From Pirellulales bacterium (GTDB lineage: Bacteria > Planctomycetota > Planctomycetia > Pirellulales > Lacipirellulaceae), in assembly GCA_022448345.1 (NCBI GenBank), contig JAKVCB010000011.1, positions 18,796 through 52,486 of the forward strand: DNA of 33,691 nt. The letters run 5' to 3'. The notes below the pieces were generated by a model. That model was given only the letters and a program-made list of their open reading frames with translations, did no database searches and had not been told where the DNA came from. Positions 1 to 9,800 of this stretch are shown in pieces. The translations under genes and the position numbers were made by a program. The stretch's first letter is position 1. The number at the start of each line of letters is the position of its first letter.

Positions 1-1321
1 ACTCGTAAAGGTCACTTTTTTGCGTCGGAAAGGCATTAAGAACAAGGTCGGCCTCCTGAGAAATTTCTGATAATGCCGACTGCAAGAGGACGTCGACCTC
101 CATGCTGGGATCCCGGAAAAGCAAAGTCCGCAGGAACCGGTAATCGCGCGAGGGGCCCCCGGCAATCAGCAGCACACGTGTTTTACGATCGACAATCTCC
201 ACCTCAACTTCCCGACGGTTGTCTTCCCGATTGGTATCCCCAGCGAGTGGACTGACTTCGACCGTGTATTTAAATCTCCCCACCGTGGGTGATTCAAGCT
301 CGAAGTGAATCGGGACCAACTGGCCATTTTCTTCCAGGACAATGCGCTCTTTTGCTATATGCTCGCGCGGTGCGGCCGCGTCGCCAACTGGTTGACGGGT
401 CAGTTCTGCTTGAACCGCACGGCCTGCGAAGCCACTCCCTTGGACATGGGCGGTGATGGTAAGCAAATCACCGGGGAACGCGCGGCGAGGGGCAATGAGA
501 TCGCTGACCAACACACTCCGTTGAGGCTCGACCGACCCAATCCCAACCGCAAAAACAGGGACCCCTGCTGTTTGTGCCAGGTCCGCGGCGGCAACGGCTT
601 TACTACCCGCATTTTCGACTCCGTCACTAATCAGGACAATGCCTGCCAGCGCCCCCTGGCGAGGCATCTCGATTTCCTGCCGGAGGGCATCGCCAACACG
701 TGTTTCGGCCCCGCGCGGCTGGAGCATTTCCATCCAATCATACCGCTGCTGCTCAGAGGAATCGGCTGGAGCAACCACCGTTTCACCACCACGATCAGGC
801 ACGACTGGTTTCCGGTCGAGCATCGCAAGTTGCACCACCTCCGAATCAAAACCGGATACGATGACGTTATTCTCTTTGCGCAACTCATCCAGTAACGAAG
901 ATTCCCCAAGGGCAGCGGCTACCTGTTCATGCCGGGGGGAGGATTCACCTGGCCCAATCAACGGTTCGTCGGCAATCCCCATACTCTGGCTCACATCGAT
1001 AAGCACGACGACTTCGCCGTCCGCAACAATTTCGCGTGTCGTACGTTTCTGCAAATCGAGAAAAAAGAAAAGCACCCCAGCCAGTGCCGTACAACGAAGC
1101 AACAACAACCCCCAGCGCGTGCCAACCCTGAGTTCCTGGGTATCGCGTCGGTACAACAACCCTACGCCAAGCAAAATCACCAGGGCCACCAACACGACTG
1201 CTACCCACATAAGGCGCGGATCGCTGGCTTCACGAATTCGTGCGAATTCGTAGCTCTGACGCTGCACCTCCGCAAACAACGGAGCACAACCAAATCCAAA
1301 AAGGGCAAGCACGCTGCTCAA
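1..1321 (-). CDS. VWA-domain membrane protein, 3' part missing (window edge)
   Basis: I translated this frame directly; it stays open from about 1321 down to base 1, so at least 440 residues are seen and the C-terminus lies outside the window. Visible parts are a short hydrophobic N-terminus that could be a signal peptide, two membrane helices (about residues 37-57 and 71-89), then a von Willebrand A domain with an intact MIDAS (LIDVSQSM, about 108-115) and a second VWA-core strand (IVLISDGVENAG). A beta-rich region and the start of an alpha/beta region (VLLIAGGPSRDYRFL), typical of planctomycete VWA proteins with a glutamine-amidotransferase-like tail, follow. The likely TTG start overlaps the stop codon of the preceding BatA-type gene, which suggests translational coupling. 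It is the last visible gene of the MoxR/VWA operon. The start is uncertain because no ATG or GTG lies well placed and the frame is open further upstream. Confidence 0.8.
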   Translation of the reverse strand, partial: MSSVLALFGFGCAPLFAEVQRQSYEFARIREASDPRLMWVAVVLVALVILLGVGLLYRRDTQELRVGTRWGLLLLRCTALAGVLFFFLDLQKRTTREIVADGEVVVLIDVSQSMGIADEPLIGPGESSPRHEQVAAALGESSLLDELRKENNVIVSGFDSEVVQLAMLDRKPVVPDRGGETVVAPADSSEQQRYDWMEMLQPRGAETRVGDALRQEIEMPRQGALAGIVLISDGVENAGSKAVAAADLAQTAGVPVFAVGIGSVEPQRSVLVSDLIAPRRAFPGDLLTITAHVQGSGFAGRAVQAELTRQPVGDAAAPREHIAKERIVLEENGQLVPIHFELESPTVGRFKYTVEVSPLAGDTNREDNRREVEVEIVDRKTRVLLIAGGPSRDYRFLRTLLFRDPSMEVDVLLQSALSEISQEADLVLNAFPTQKSDLYE

Positions 1322-3561
1322 GAACCTCTCACTTTCGTCGTGGGTGGGTGGTAACTTGCGAGATAGGCCAACAGTTGTTCACAAAGCAAACAGCCAATCA
1401 GGATGACCAGCAATGCACTGCTCATAGAAAACCCAGCCGTCCTGTGTTCTTCGACGCGAAGCTGGTCGGCATAGTGAAATTCGAAGTGGGCAGGGGCCAG
1501 TTGCCGCTGGATCTCGGCACGATCCAGAATTCCAAGATCTCCTTCGAGACGAGGAACATTGACCGCAATTGACCGCACGTCCTGCTTACCATCGACCGAA
1601 GTCAATTCCACCTGGCAAAACCCACTGACAGCCACGTCATCAAGTTGGGCTGTCACCTTTCCATCAACCACCTTGCCTTCGACCAGAATCTCCTGGGGTG
1701 CGCGACTGTCATGACTGGACAAGGCGGGCAACCGAAACCGCATTGTGGTGGCATACTGACTTTCGTCGACAGACAATTCCATCGGATTCCCAACTTCGCA
1801 GGTTGGTTCGCTCACTTTTTTGGCAGCGAGGTAGCCGATCAACTCGTTTGCAAGCACCGGAAACACCGGGTTAAGACTCCAATTGGACCAGGCCCCCAGC
1901 GCCGTCTCCGCAGGGGACAACTTGGTGAGGTGAGCCACAACCACCCCATTTCCGTACCGTTTTTCCACGACCAGTGGCGCACCCCCCCGCGTTTCAGCCA
2001 GGAGGGTCGTTTCCAAATCGGCTTGAGGATCCCAACCGGGAGCGACGGCATAGTAGTAATCAATCATGACCAGCGGTAAAAAACTGTTGCGTTCACCTGT
2101 AAACGCGCGAAAGAGTCGGTGATCTTTAATGCTTATGTCCGGCAAGCCGCTTCCCTGGGCATCCAAGAGTTGCGTTGGCAATTTCAAGGGCACGGGGAAC
2201 AATCCATCTCCTTCCCGATACAATTTTTCGTTGTAGTATTTTCGGTCTACATTTTCCCCCAGGAAAATCGCCAAGCCGCCACCCGCCTCTACATAATCTT
2301 GAATCTTCTCTTCGGCGGCGGGGCTCAACCGGTCGACATCGAGCAAACAAATGGCCACATAGGGCTCAAGCGATGCGACATCGCGCAGAAATGCGGGCGA
2401 CTCGACGCGAGATTGCCAGCCTGTTTGCACGGCCCCACCTGGGGCAATTGCCTTGGTAAGATAAAAAGCATCCTGACCGTCCAGCGATCCATCCACAATC
2501 AAAATCGGTGCCGCCGCCTGCAACTGACACGAAAAAAAACGTCGGTTGTCGAGGATCACGGCATCCGTATCGAGGGTTGCCTCAATTTGATGGGCTCCGA
2601 CACCGACAAATCGCGTACGAAATCGCCGTTGGGCTTCTTCCCCTGGAAGAATTTCCGGGAGGACAAGCGTCGGCAACGCTGAGCCATCTTGCATCAGCCG
2701 CACGGTCACATCGCGTGCCGTTTGCTTTCCATAATTGATCACCGAAACGGCCATCCACGACTCCACCCCTGCAGCCCGCAAACCTGACTCGGCAGCCAGA
2801 GAGGTGATGGCAAGATTTGGCCGGGCTCGCCGTACACATTGCACGAGGTGAAGATGTTCATACAAGTCGTTCAGATCGACGAGCAAATCGCGCAGCTCAT
2901 CACCGGGCTGAAAATGTCGGGCCCGCAAATCACTAACCACGTGTAAGATCTGCGTTTCCTTTCCCGCCGTCTGCGGGAGCCGGGCTGCGCCACGGAGAGC
3001 CTCGGCAGGCCCCACATCGCCCTGGGTCACTACGAGTGCGGCCAAGGTTGATTCCATCTTTTTCTGAAGCGGATCTCCAACCGGCTGATGGTAGAACTGG
3101 GGCTCGGCCCCGGCGGTCAGTCGTGCCGCTTCCGTGAAGGTGAGGACCGTTAACCACTGCGAACCCGCTTGATGACTGGCCTGACTGAAAACACGACGGA
3201 CGACCTGCTTGGCCCTTTCGAGCGCATCTCCTTCTTCAGCCTGATCGCTCATGGAAAAACTGTCATCGACCAGGACGACATGGTGGGTGGTATGGGAACC
3301 AAAAAAGCGTGCCCACGAATCTTGCAGCATCAACCCGCCAAGCATCAACAGGAGGACACCGATCGCGACCATCCGCATCAACAACAACAGGAGCTGCCGA
3401 AAAAGAATCGAGGTTCGGTTACGGCGCTGGCTTTCCTGAAGGAATATCATGGCAGCCCACGAAATAGGCTTTTGCCGCCTCAAGTTGAGAAAGTGAATAA
3501 TGAGCGGGACCACCACCAAAGGAAGCCCTACACTCACCAGAAGGGGATACAAAAATGACAT
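1318..3561 (-). CDS. BatA-type membrane protein with VWA domain
   Basis: The protein has 747 residues. The N-terminus is the BatA/aerotolerance-type module: a membrane helix (about 5-27) followed by the family's FLNLRRQKPISWAAMIFL stretch, and a second helix at about 58-80. A VWA domain follows, with MIDAS residues D99, S101 and S103 in VLVDDSFSMSD. A long extracytoplasmic beta-rich part comes next, with a glutamine-amidotransferase-like segment around ILIVDGSLDGQDAFYLTKA, and a last membrane helix near the C-terminus (SALLVILIGCLLCEQLLAYL). In this family the VWA domain is thought to bind partner proteins in a metal-dependent way, working with MoxR ATPases. The gene starts 20 bp after the DUF58 gene and its stop overlaps the next VWA gene. 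The ATG at 3561 has a weak GAGG about 10 bases upstream. Confidence 0.92.
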   Translation of the reverse strand: MSFLYPLLVSVGLPLVVVPLIIHFLNLRRQKPISWAAMIFLQESQRRNRTSILFRQLLLLLMRMVAIGVLLLMLGGLMLQDSWARFFGSHTTHHVVLVDDSFSMSDQAEEGDALERAKQVVRRVFSQASHQAGSQWLTVLTFTEAARLTAGAEPQFYHQPVGDPLQKKMESTLAALVVTQGDVGPAEALRGAARLPQTAGKETQILHVVSDLRARHFQPGDELRDLLVDLNDLYEHLHLVQCVRRARPNLAITSLAAESGLRAAGVESWMAVSVINYGKQTARDVTVRLMQDGSALPTLVLPEILPGEEAQRRFRTRFVGVGAHQIEATLDTDAVILDNRRFFSCQLQAAAPILIVDGSLDGQDAFYLTKAIAPGGAVQTGWQSRVESPAFLRDVASLEPYVAICLLDVDRLSPAAEEKIQDYVEAGGGLAIFLGENVDRKYYNEKLYREGDGLFPVPLKLPTQLLDAQGSGLPDISIKDHRLFRAFTGERNSFLPLVMIDYYYAVAPGWDPQADLETTLLAETRGGAPLVVEKRYGNGVVVAHLTKLSPAETALGAWSNWSLNPVFPVLANELIGYLAAKKVSEPTCEVGNPMELSVDESQYATTMRFRLPALSSHDSRAPQEILVEGKVVDGKVTAQLDDVAVSGFCQVELTSVDGKQDVRSIAVNVPRLEGDLGILDRAEIQRQLAPAHFEFHYADQLRVEEHRTAGFSMSSALLVILIGCLLCEQLLAYLASYHPPTTKVRGS

Positions 3562-3581
3562 TCCGGCAAGACCTCTTTAAA

Positions 3582-4490
3582 TCAGGCGCTGCGGCGCAGA
3601 ATATTCATTCGGCGACTGAGCAATGTCAGGAGGGCTGCATCAAAAGGGTCGCTCGAGCGCACGAGCGCATATTCGACGCCGGTGGCAGCACACCCTCGCC
3701 TCACAGTGGCAAGGAACTGCCCAAGTGAGCGAAGATATCCCTCGCGGAGCGCACGTGGATTACAACGGAGGCTGTCAGCCGACTCCATCCCTTCAAACCG
3801 CGCCGGCCCTGCAAATGGAAAATCCAATTCATCGTCATCCATAATGTGAAACAAGAGAACATCGTGCCCCCGTTGGCGAAGGATCTTTAGCCCCGCTAGA
3901 GTTTCTTCAGCATCGACGAGTAAGTCAGAAACCACAATCATCATTCCCCGCTTTGGATACCGCTGGGCAGCGATCCGAAACATAGATTCGAGCGATGTTT
4001 TCTCACCCGGCTCCATCGATTCAAGCGAACGCAAAATAGTAGCGAGATGCGATCTTCCGGTCCGCATCGGCACAGCCTGCCCTACTTCCTCCGCAAACGT
4101 CATGCAGCCCACCGCATCTTGCTGCCGCAACAAGAGCAAAGCCAGGGCCGCAGCGGCCGTGGTGGCATATTCATACTTGGTCATTGCCCCGCGTCCGTAG
4201 TTCATGCTCGCAGAAACATCGACCAACAGAGTTGCCCGCAGATTGGTATCCTCTTCGTATTGCTTGACATACAAGCGGTCCTGCTTGGCCCACACCTTCC
4301 AATCAATGTGGCGGAGATCGTCGCCTCGGGTATATTGCCGATGCTGGCGAAACTCGAGCGACTGGCCGTAATAGGGACTTCGGTGCAAACCACTCATCAA
4401 CCCTTCGACCACATGTCGCGCGCGAATCTCAAGCCCTCCCAGACGGCGAACCACCTCGGGAAGCAACAACGTTCGATTGGAAGTCGCCAT
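3582..4490 (-). CDS. DUF58 domain protein (MoxR-associated)
   Basis: This 302-residue cytoplasmic protein is a classic DUF58 member. The diagnostic stretch runs from about residue 48 (FRQHRQYTRGDDLRHIDWK) to the VWA-like strand LLVDVSASM (88-96), which retains the DxSxS metal site. A second core strand is MMIVVSDLL. The length is usual for the family. DUF58 proteins are nearly always encoded beside MoxR AAA+ ATPases and BatA/VWA proteins, and that is the case here: the MoxR gene lies 74 bp upstream and the BatA-type gene 20 bp downstream. The biochemical role of DUF58 is not settled; an adaptor role between the ATPase and membrane VWA proteins is an inference. The start is ATG at 4490 without a clear ribosome-binding site. 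Confidence 0.95.
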   Translation of the reverse strand: MATSNRTLLLPEVVRRLGGLEIRARHVVEGLMSGLHRSPYYGQSLEFRQHRQYTRGDDLRHIDWKVWAKQDRLYVKQYEEDTNLRATLLVDVSASMNYGRGAMTKYEYATTAAAALALLLLRQQDAVGCMTFAEEVGQAVPMRTGRSHLATILRSLESMEPGEKTSLESMFRIAAQRYPKRGMMIVVSDLLVDAEETLAGLKILRQRGHDVLLFHIMDDDELDFPFAGPARFEGMESADSLRCNPRALREGYLRSLGQFLATVRRGCAATGVEYALVRSSDPFDAALLTLLSRRMNILRRSA

Positions 4491-4564
4491 TTTTAAGCCA
4501 CTCAGTTTAACGCCGAAGGTTGGATGGACCCATTGCCCCTTACGGAGGCAGCCTGGCTTCTAGC

Positions 4565-5617
4565 CTACGATACGAACAACTGCTGAAAGCGATCATCCCG
4601 CGCGAGTTCATCTTCGTGGGAAGGAGTGGTTTCCAGCAGCCGATCGATAATATCATCGCTGGTAATCCCTTCGCTTTCAGCCGCAAAGTTCGCCACAATC
4701 CGGTGGCGCAACACAGGCCTGGCAAGCTCCTGAATGTCTTCGGTTGCCACATGTGGACGTCCTGCCATCAATGCCCGAGCTTTGGAGCCAAGAATCAAAT
4801 ACTGAACTGCCCTTGGACCCGCCCCCCACGCTAAATGTTCTTGAACAAAATCGGCAGCACCTGCCTGCCCAACCCGGGTCTGGCGCACCAATGCCAATGT
4901 GTATCGCGTGAGGTGGTCACTGATTGGCACACTGCAAACAACCTGCTGCAGTTGAATGATCTCTTCAGCAGAAAGCACGGGGTCAACCTGGTCATCGATA
5001 TTGGAAGTCGTTCGACGGGCCACCTCAAATTCGTCATCAAAGCTGGGATAGGAGACCAGGACTTTGAACATAAAGCGATCTTGCTGTGCTTCCGGAAGGG
5101 AGTAGGTCCCTTCCTGTTCAATCGGATTCTGCGTGGCAAGCACCAGAAACGGATCCCCAAGTTCGTGGCGTATCCGCCCCACCGAAACATGCCGCTCTTG
5201 CATGGCCTCCAGCAGGGCTGCCTGGGTCTTGGGAGGTGTACGATTTATTTCATCTGCGAGCACAACATGCGAGAAAATTGGCCCCGCCAGAAACCGCATT
5301 TCACGTGTACCGGTCGACTTATTCTCTTCGATGATGTCGGTACCGGTAATGTCGGCAGGCATCAAGTCGGGAGTAAACTGGATACGGCTAAAGGTCAGGT
5401 TCAGCGAACGGGCCAAAGTACTGATCATGAGTGTTTTCGCCAGGCCAGGCACTCCTTCCAGAAGACAATGCCCACGGCTAAATAGCGCAATTAAAAGCTG
5501 GTCAATCACCTCCTGTTGGCCAACCACAACGCGTGCTAATTGCGTTCGAATCTCACCTGCTGCAGTGACCAGACGATCAATCGAAGATTCACTCAAGGAG
5601 GGCTCAGGATTATTCAT
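4565..5617 (-). CDS. MoxR-family AAA+ ATPase
   Basis: The protein has 350 residues from the ATG at 5617. It shows Walker A (GVPGLAKT, 55-62), Walker B (VVLADE, 118-123), the MoxR-typical [17 protein letters not shown] segment, and sensor 1 (LATQNP). The C-terminal lid domain carries the usual ILGSKARAL and VATEDI stretches. MoxR ATPases act as chaperones that assemble or activate partner complexes, often through VWA proteins, and both DUF58 and BatA-type partners follow directly. An in-frame ATG at 5665 directly follows the stop of the upstream gene and would add 16 residues ([16 protein letters not shown]) that look unlike the family, so I prefer 5617; neither start has a strong Shine-Dalgarno site. 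The family call is secure, while the substrate is unknown. Confidence 0.95.
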   Translation of the reverse strand: MNNPEPSLSESSIDRLVTAAGEIRTQLARVVVGQQEVIDQLLIALFSRGHCLLEGVPGLAKTLMISTLARSLNLTFSRIQFTPDLMPADITGTDIIEENKSTGTREMRFLAGPIFSHVVLADEINRTPPKTQAALLEAMQERHVSVGRIRHELGDPFLVLATQNPIEQEGTYSLPEAQQDRFMFKVLVSYPSFDDEFEVARRTTSNIDDQVDPVLSAEEIIQLQQVVCSVPISDHLTRYTLALVRQTRVGQAGAADFVQEHLAWGAGPRAVQYLILGSKARALMAGRPHVATEDIQELARPVLRHRIVANFAAESEGITSDDIIDRLLETTPSHEDELARDDRFQQLFVS

Positions 5618-5665
5618 GGTTAGTTCCATAGGACAGGAGGAAAAACAGCACGCCCTCCAGGGCAT

Positions 5666-6769
5666 TTATCGCTGATAGATTGGCAGGCAGGCATTGTCAA
5701 GCTGAAGCATAATGAGGTTCAGGGCTGTGGTATAGACGGGGCCAATATAGCCTTGGGACCAGTGGTATCCCATCCCATTGGGCAATGGCACTTCCTTCGC
5801 CTCTCGAAGCAGTTTCCGTCGGACTTGATCACGATAACTACGCCAGGTGGTACCCCCTTCTCGATACTGAACCTGGGTGTAATAAAAATGTGCATAATGC
5901 CAATGGCCATACGATGTTTGCGAACCGACACCCAGGCTGTTGCGACAGTACTCGAGCATTCGAGGAACGAAATTATCATCGTATTCACCGGCGTTAAATA
6001 GACAAGCGACCGCGGCGGCAGTAATGGCTGGCCGCCCCCCCCCTCCCTTGGAGCTGTACTGCACTCCACCCTCAGGCAGGGTACAACTTTTGATATACGC
6101 AACCGCCTTGTCGATCACCTCGCGGGGCACAGAAATTCCGGCATTACGACACCCTCGCAATCCTTGAACCTGGGTGATCGTGGTCGACCCTTCATCGAAT
6201 CCATTACCATCCTTGGCACTCACGTAGCCCCACCCACCTGCCTTGGTTTGCGCTTGGCCAGTGAAAGTAACTGCAGCAGTCAAAACACGAATCAAATCTG
6301 CACGACGATCAATATCCTCCTCTTCACCAAGCACTTGGGAGAGAAACAACATGGCAAACCCATGTCCGTAAGTGTAACGGTCATCACGACGCGGATCACC
6401 GATCAAGCCATTGGGACGACTCTGCCGAACCAGGTAATCGACGGCACGCCGAATGTTGCTGGCATACCTGCCTTGGGTCGGTGTCGACCCCTCCGAAAGC
6501 ATGGCAAGCCCCGCCAGCGCGGTCATCGCCGTTGGATAACGTCCCTGGGCCGTCCAGTGACCAAGTTCATGTTGCTCATGGGCAAGCCAACCCAACCCCC
6601 CCTTAACCACTGTACGGAGCGGAGTTCCCTCACTCGAATCAGCTGCCAAAATTACCTGTGGGTTAAGTGCGAACAGCAGCCCGACCACCAACCAGGTATT
6701 CCGGGCCACAGCCACCGCCAAACGGCACCGCTGGTAAATGCCACCGCTGGTTAACAAAAAGTTTTTCAC
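5666..6769 (-). CDS. Squalene-cyclase-fold (prenyltransferase repeat) secreted protein
   Basis: The protein has about 367 residues: a signal peptide (hydrophobic about 26-42, cleavage probably near ILAA/DS) and then alpha/alpha-barrel repeats of the prenyltransferase/squalene-oxidase type. Repeat hallmarks are YPTAMTALAGLAML, GHGFAMLFLSQVLGEE, a QW-like GGWGYVSA, TTITQVQGLRGCRNAGI and RPAITAAAVACLF. No DXDD protonation motif is visible and the protein is about half the length of squalene-hopene cyclases, so enzymatic terpene cyclisation is unlikely; a ligand- or protein-binding barrel is more plausible. GTG at 6769 is preferred because TTGAGG lies just upstream and it leaves a normal signal peptide; TTG at 6790 would add seven residues. 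It lies between the giant propeller gene and the MoxR gene, with very small gaps, so the genes are probably co-transcribed. Confidence 0.85.
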   Translation of the reverse strand: MKNFLLTSGGIYQRCRLAVAVARNTWLVVGLLFALNPQVILAADSSEGTPLRTVVKGGLGWLAHEQHELGHWTAQGRYPTAMTALAGLAMLSEGSTPTQGRYASNIRRAVDYLVRQSRPNGLIGDPRRDDRYTYGHGFAMLFLSQVLGEEEDIDRRADLIRVLTAAVTFTGQAQTKAGGWGYVSAKDGNGFDEGSTTITQVQGLRGCRNAGISVPREVIDKAVAYIKSCTLPEGGVQYSSKGGGGRPAITAAAVACLFNAGEYDDNFVPRMLEYCRNSLGVGSQTSYGHWHYAHFYYTQVQYREGGTTWRSYRDQVRRKLLREAKEVPLPNGMGYHWSQGYIGPVYTTALNLIMLQLDNACLPIYQR

Positions 6770-6805
6770 ACAAACCTCAATCCACGGCAAAGCCTACCCC
6801 GATTT

Positions 6806-9800
6806 TTATGGTTCGATCGGCCCCTTGGGCTCGTCGGACAACTCGGGACCAAAAGGAACTCCCATGTTCTTCAGTCCGTCGTTTACCTCGCGGGAATTAT
6901 CAAAAGCATCCGCGATTTCGCGGCCAACCTTTCGCCCCAACTCCCACAAACCACCCGACTTGTCGAGGCCGGTTTCCGCCAGGTGCTGGGCAGGCGGCTC
7001 CGGGGGAGATGGGGTTTCGGTTAATTCAAGACGAATCTCCTGAGCCGAAGTCCGAATTGCCACCGAAGGCCGATGACCACGTTCAATTTGAATACGAAAC
7101 TCGCCACTCATGGTATCGGGCCGCAAGGCATTGCGGTAAACGCTGCGCCCGCTGACCTTCTCCAAACAAAGCACCTTGAGATTCGTCTGGTTACCACTGG
7201 AATCTTGTCGCATGACTCGGCTGGCGAACACCAACAGGGGAGAAGCTACCGGCTGATCGAGCGCAATTCCTTGATTTTTTACGGTGGCCGGCACTGGCCA
7301 CAACGGCTTCCCATCGTTCAAATCAAATGCATAGACCAAGCCGTTGACGAGCGCGTAACGCCCCCCAATGGCAACGTGCTTCTCTTTGCGCCGATCAGGT
7401 CGAGCACTGGCAAACAGAAATAAACGCTCGTCGTCCCGTACCAGGTGAATACTTTCCAAGGGCTGCTGGAGTTGCAAACGGTCGGTTAACAGTACGGTCC
7501 CACTGGCAACATCGACAAAGTGAAACTCGCCACTTTGCTCCAGGATCGCCAACGCATCGGGTTCCAGCACCCGAAACCGTGCCCCCAACTTACAACGATG
7601 CTCCCATTCGATTTTGCCGGTCAATAAATCGACGATTCGCACGAGGTAATGGTTGTCGGCTTGACGTTCAAGGGTCGCGACCCGATGGCCGGTTGAAATA
7701 AGCCACGGCCCCTGCGGAACATCACATTGACCCACCGTCGCTCCGTCGACCATATTCAACAGGATCGCCGTGGTTGAAGAAGCCGGCTTGACAAGGACCA
7801 GTCGCTCGTCACCCAGCAGTTCAGCCCCCAGGGGAATATCGGTACGACGCCAGAGAGTCTCTCCGGTGAGCGGATCCACACACTGAAGTGCCTCGTGATT
7901 CTGATAGACAACCCCCTCGGACGTAGCAGGCCCAAGGGTACACACCATACGCCCTTTCTCGTCGACGACTCGGCGTCGTCCGGACGCGTGGTGGTAAGGT
8001 CCGCGATTCGATCCAACTTTTCGTTTTGCAACACGTGCCGGCACTTCACTCCGCCAGAGAATACTGCGCCCGCCCGCTCGTCGGTCTGCACTAGTATCGA
8101 CAGCCACGATTTCCTGCCCCACGTTGACATAAAGTCGGTCACCTAACCGGGCAGCATAACTGGCCTGAAAGCGAGGCACTCGCCCACTGATCTGGGCTGC
8201 CTGCCGCCCGAGGTTGAACTGCCACACGACTTCTCCCCAACGATTGATGGCCGCCAACTGCGACAGATCACTCGAGATGCGAAAGTGGGTGGAACCGGCG
8301 GCCACATGGCGTGCCTGCTCAATCCTCAGCCTCTGCATTGCCGGCGGAGGACGCGACTGGCGACCACCCGCTTTGGTGGAATTGAGCTCAATTTCGCGGG
8401 ATTCAATCCGATGGGTTGACCAACCGGCCATGCTCGTTGATGACTGGAAATTTTGGTTGTCAAAGGACTCACTCAACCAATCCTCCACCAACCGCCCATC
8501 CGGCAGGGGAACCGCCCGATAGGTTTTCCTGATTCGCGACTGCTGCCAAACCAACTCATCTTTATTTTCAGGATCGTCGATCAACTGAAGGGCCAACACG
8601 GCCCCACCGGCACGATAGGATTCCTCGGTCGAGTTGTGCAATTGATAAAGGGCCATCCCGGCGGCGGGAAGGTCGCGCCGGCTGACCAACTGTCGGGAAA
8701 GATGCCAGGCGACCTCATCGGCCATTGGCAACCCGGCAAAGCAAGTAAGGTACCGTTGCTGAGTTGCGACTAACCCACTGGCCACCGCTTTGCGAGACCG
8801 ACGAACCAGTTCCTGGCGAATCTGCTCACGAACCTCCCCGGAGGATTGCTTCCAAAGCACCTTCAACCGTCCACGCACCCACTGGTCAACCCGGACCGTG
8901 TGTTCGGGCGTCAATTGGACCTGCCTCTGAGCGTCCTGCTGATCGGCAATCCGCAAAAAAACGGCGAATGCCTCCAGGTTTTGCCCGGTCGCCCACAATC
9001 CCTCGGCGTCAAGTCGCATCAACTCGAGTTGCTTGGCCGGATCGTCGACAATCGCCTCAAGCAAAGGCAACTGGTCACGATAGGCTGTATAATCACGATG
9101 CAGAAGATGCAACAACGCCTCCGCCAGAAGCTGTCGCGTGTCGAGATCCGCTGGATCCGCTTTGTAGGCACGCTGCAGTGTCTCTGCCGCCACCTCAAAT
9201 TGACCGCTGGCTAGCGCCAATTCACCCCGGTCTCGCAAGGCAACCGGATCGTTGGCATTGACCTTCAGCGCCTCGGCAGTCCGCCGCAGGAACGCCGATC
9301 GTTGTTCAAACTTATTAATAGAAATCACGGATTGTGAAATCACTGAACCTCGATGACAAATTAAATTACCCATAACCTGCTGCTGCGACGGCGCAATCAC
9401 CATCTTGCCGTCCGCCATATTGATGGCAGCAAGCTGACCCGAGGTAAGCGGAAGATAGAAGCTCCCCTGGCTCAACAGGCCCCGCCCACTGACCAACGCC
9501 TCCTGGGGGAACTGACCTGAGTGTTCCGCCCAAAGAGAACTCCCATCCTGGAGACTGAGCGCCACAACCCGCCGGGGCGCCACCAACAACACGACCTCCT
9601 GGTCCACGCAACCCACAAAGAGGTTGTCTTCGCGTTTTCGCTTCCAGATCAACTCCCCAGTCTCGAGATCAAGACAGTGAATCTCAGGACTGTCGCGAGG
9701 GGTGACAATGATGCGATTGGCGTGAATTCTTGGCGTCCCATCCAGCCAGCGCCCCAGCAACTCATTATCAGCAGTTGGCACTTGGCGCTGCAGCAACATA

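Noticed and set aside
305-895. Plus-strand open frame of 196 codons
   Set aside because: It lies fully antisense to the VWA membrane protein and its product resembles no family; the minus-strand frame has clear VWA motifs.
3169-3558. Plus-strand open frame inside the BatA-type gene
   Set aside because: It is antisense to a region with clear BatA and VWA motifs and has low-complexity Gln/His composition typical of shadow frames.
5666-6769. True squalene-hopene or terpene cyclase
   Set aside because: The protein is about half the usual length, has a signal peptide and shows no DXDD catalytic motif.
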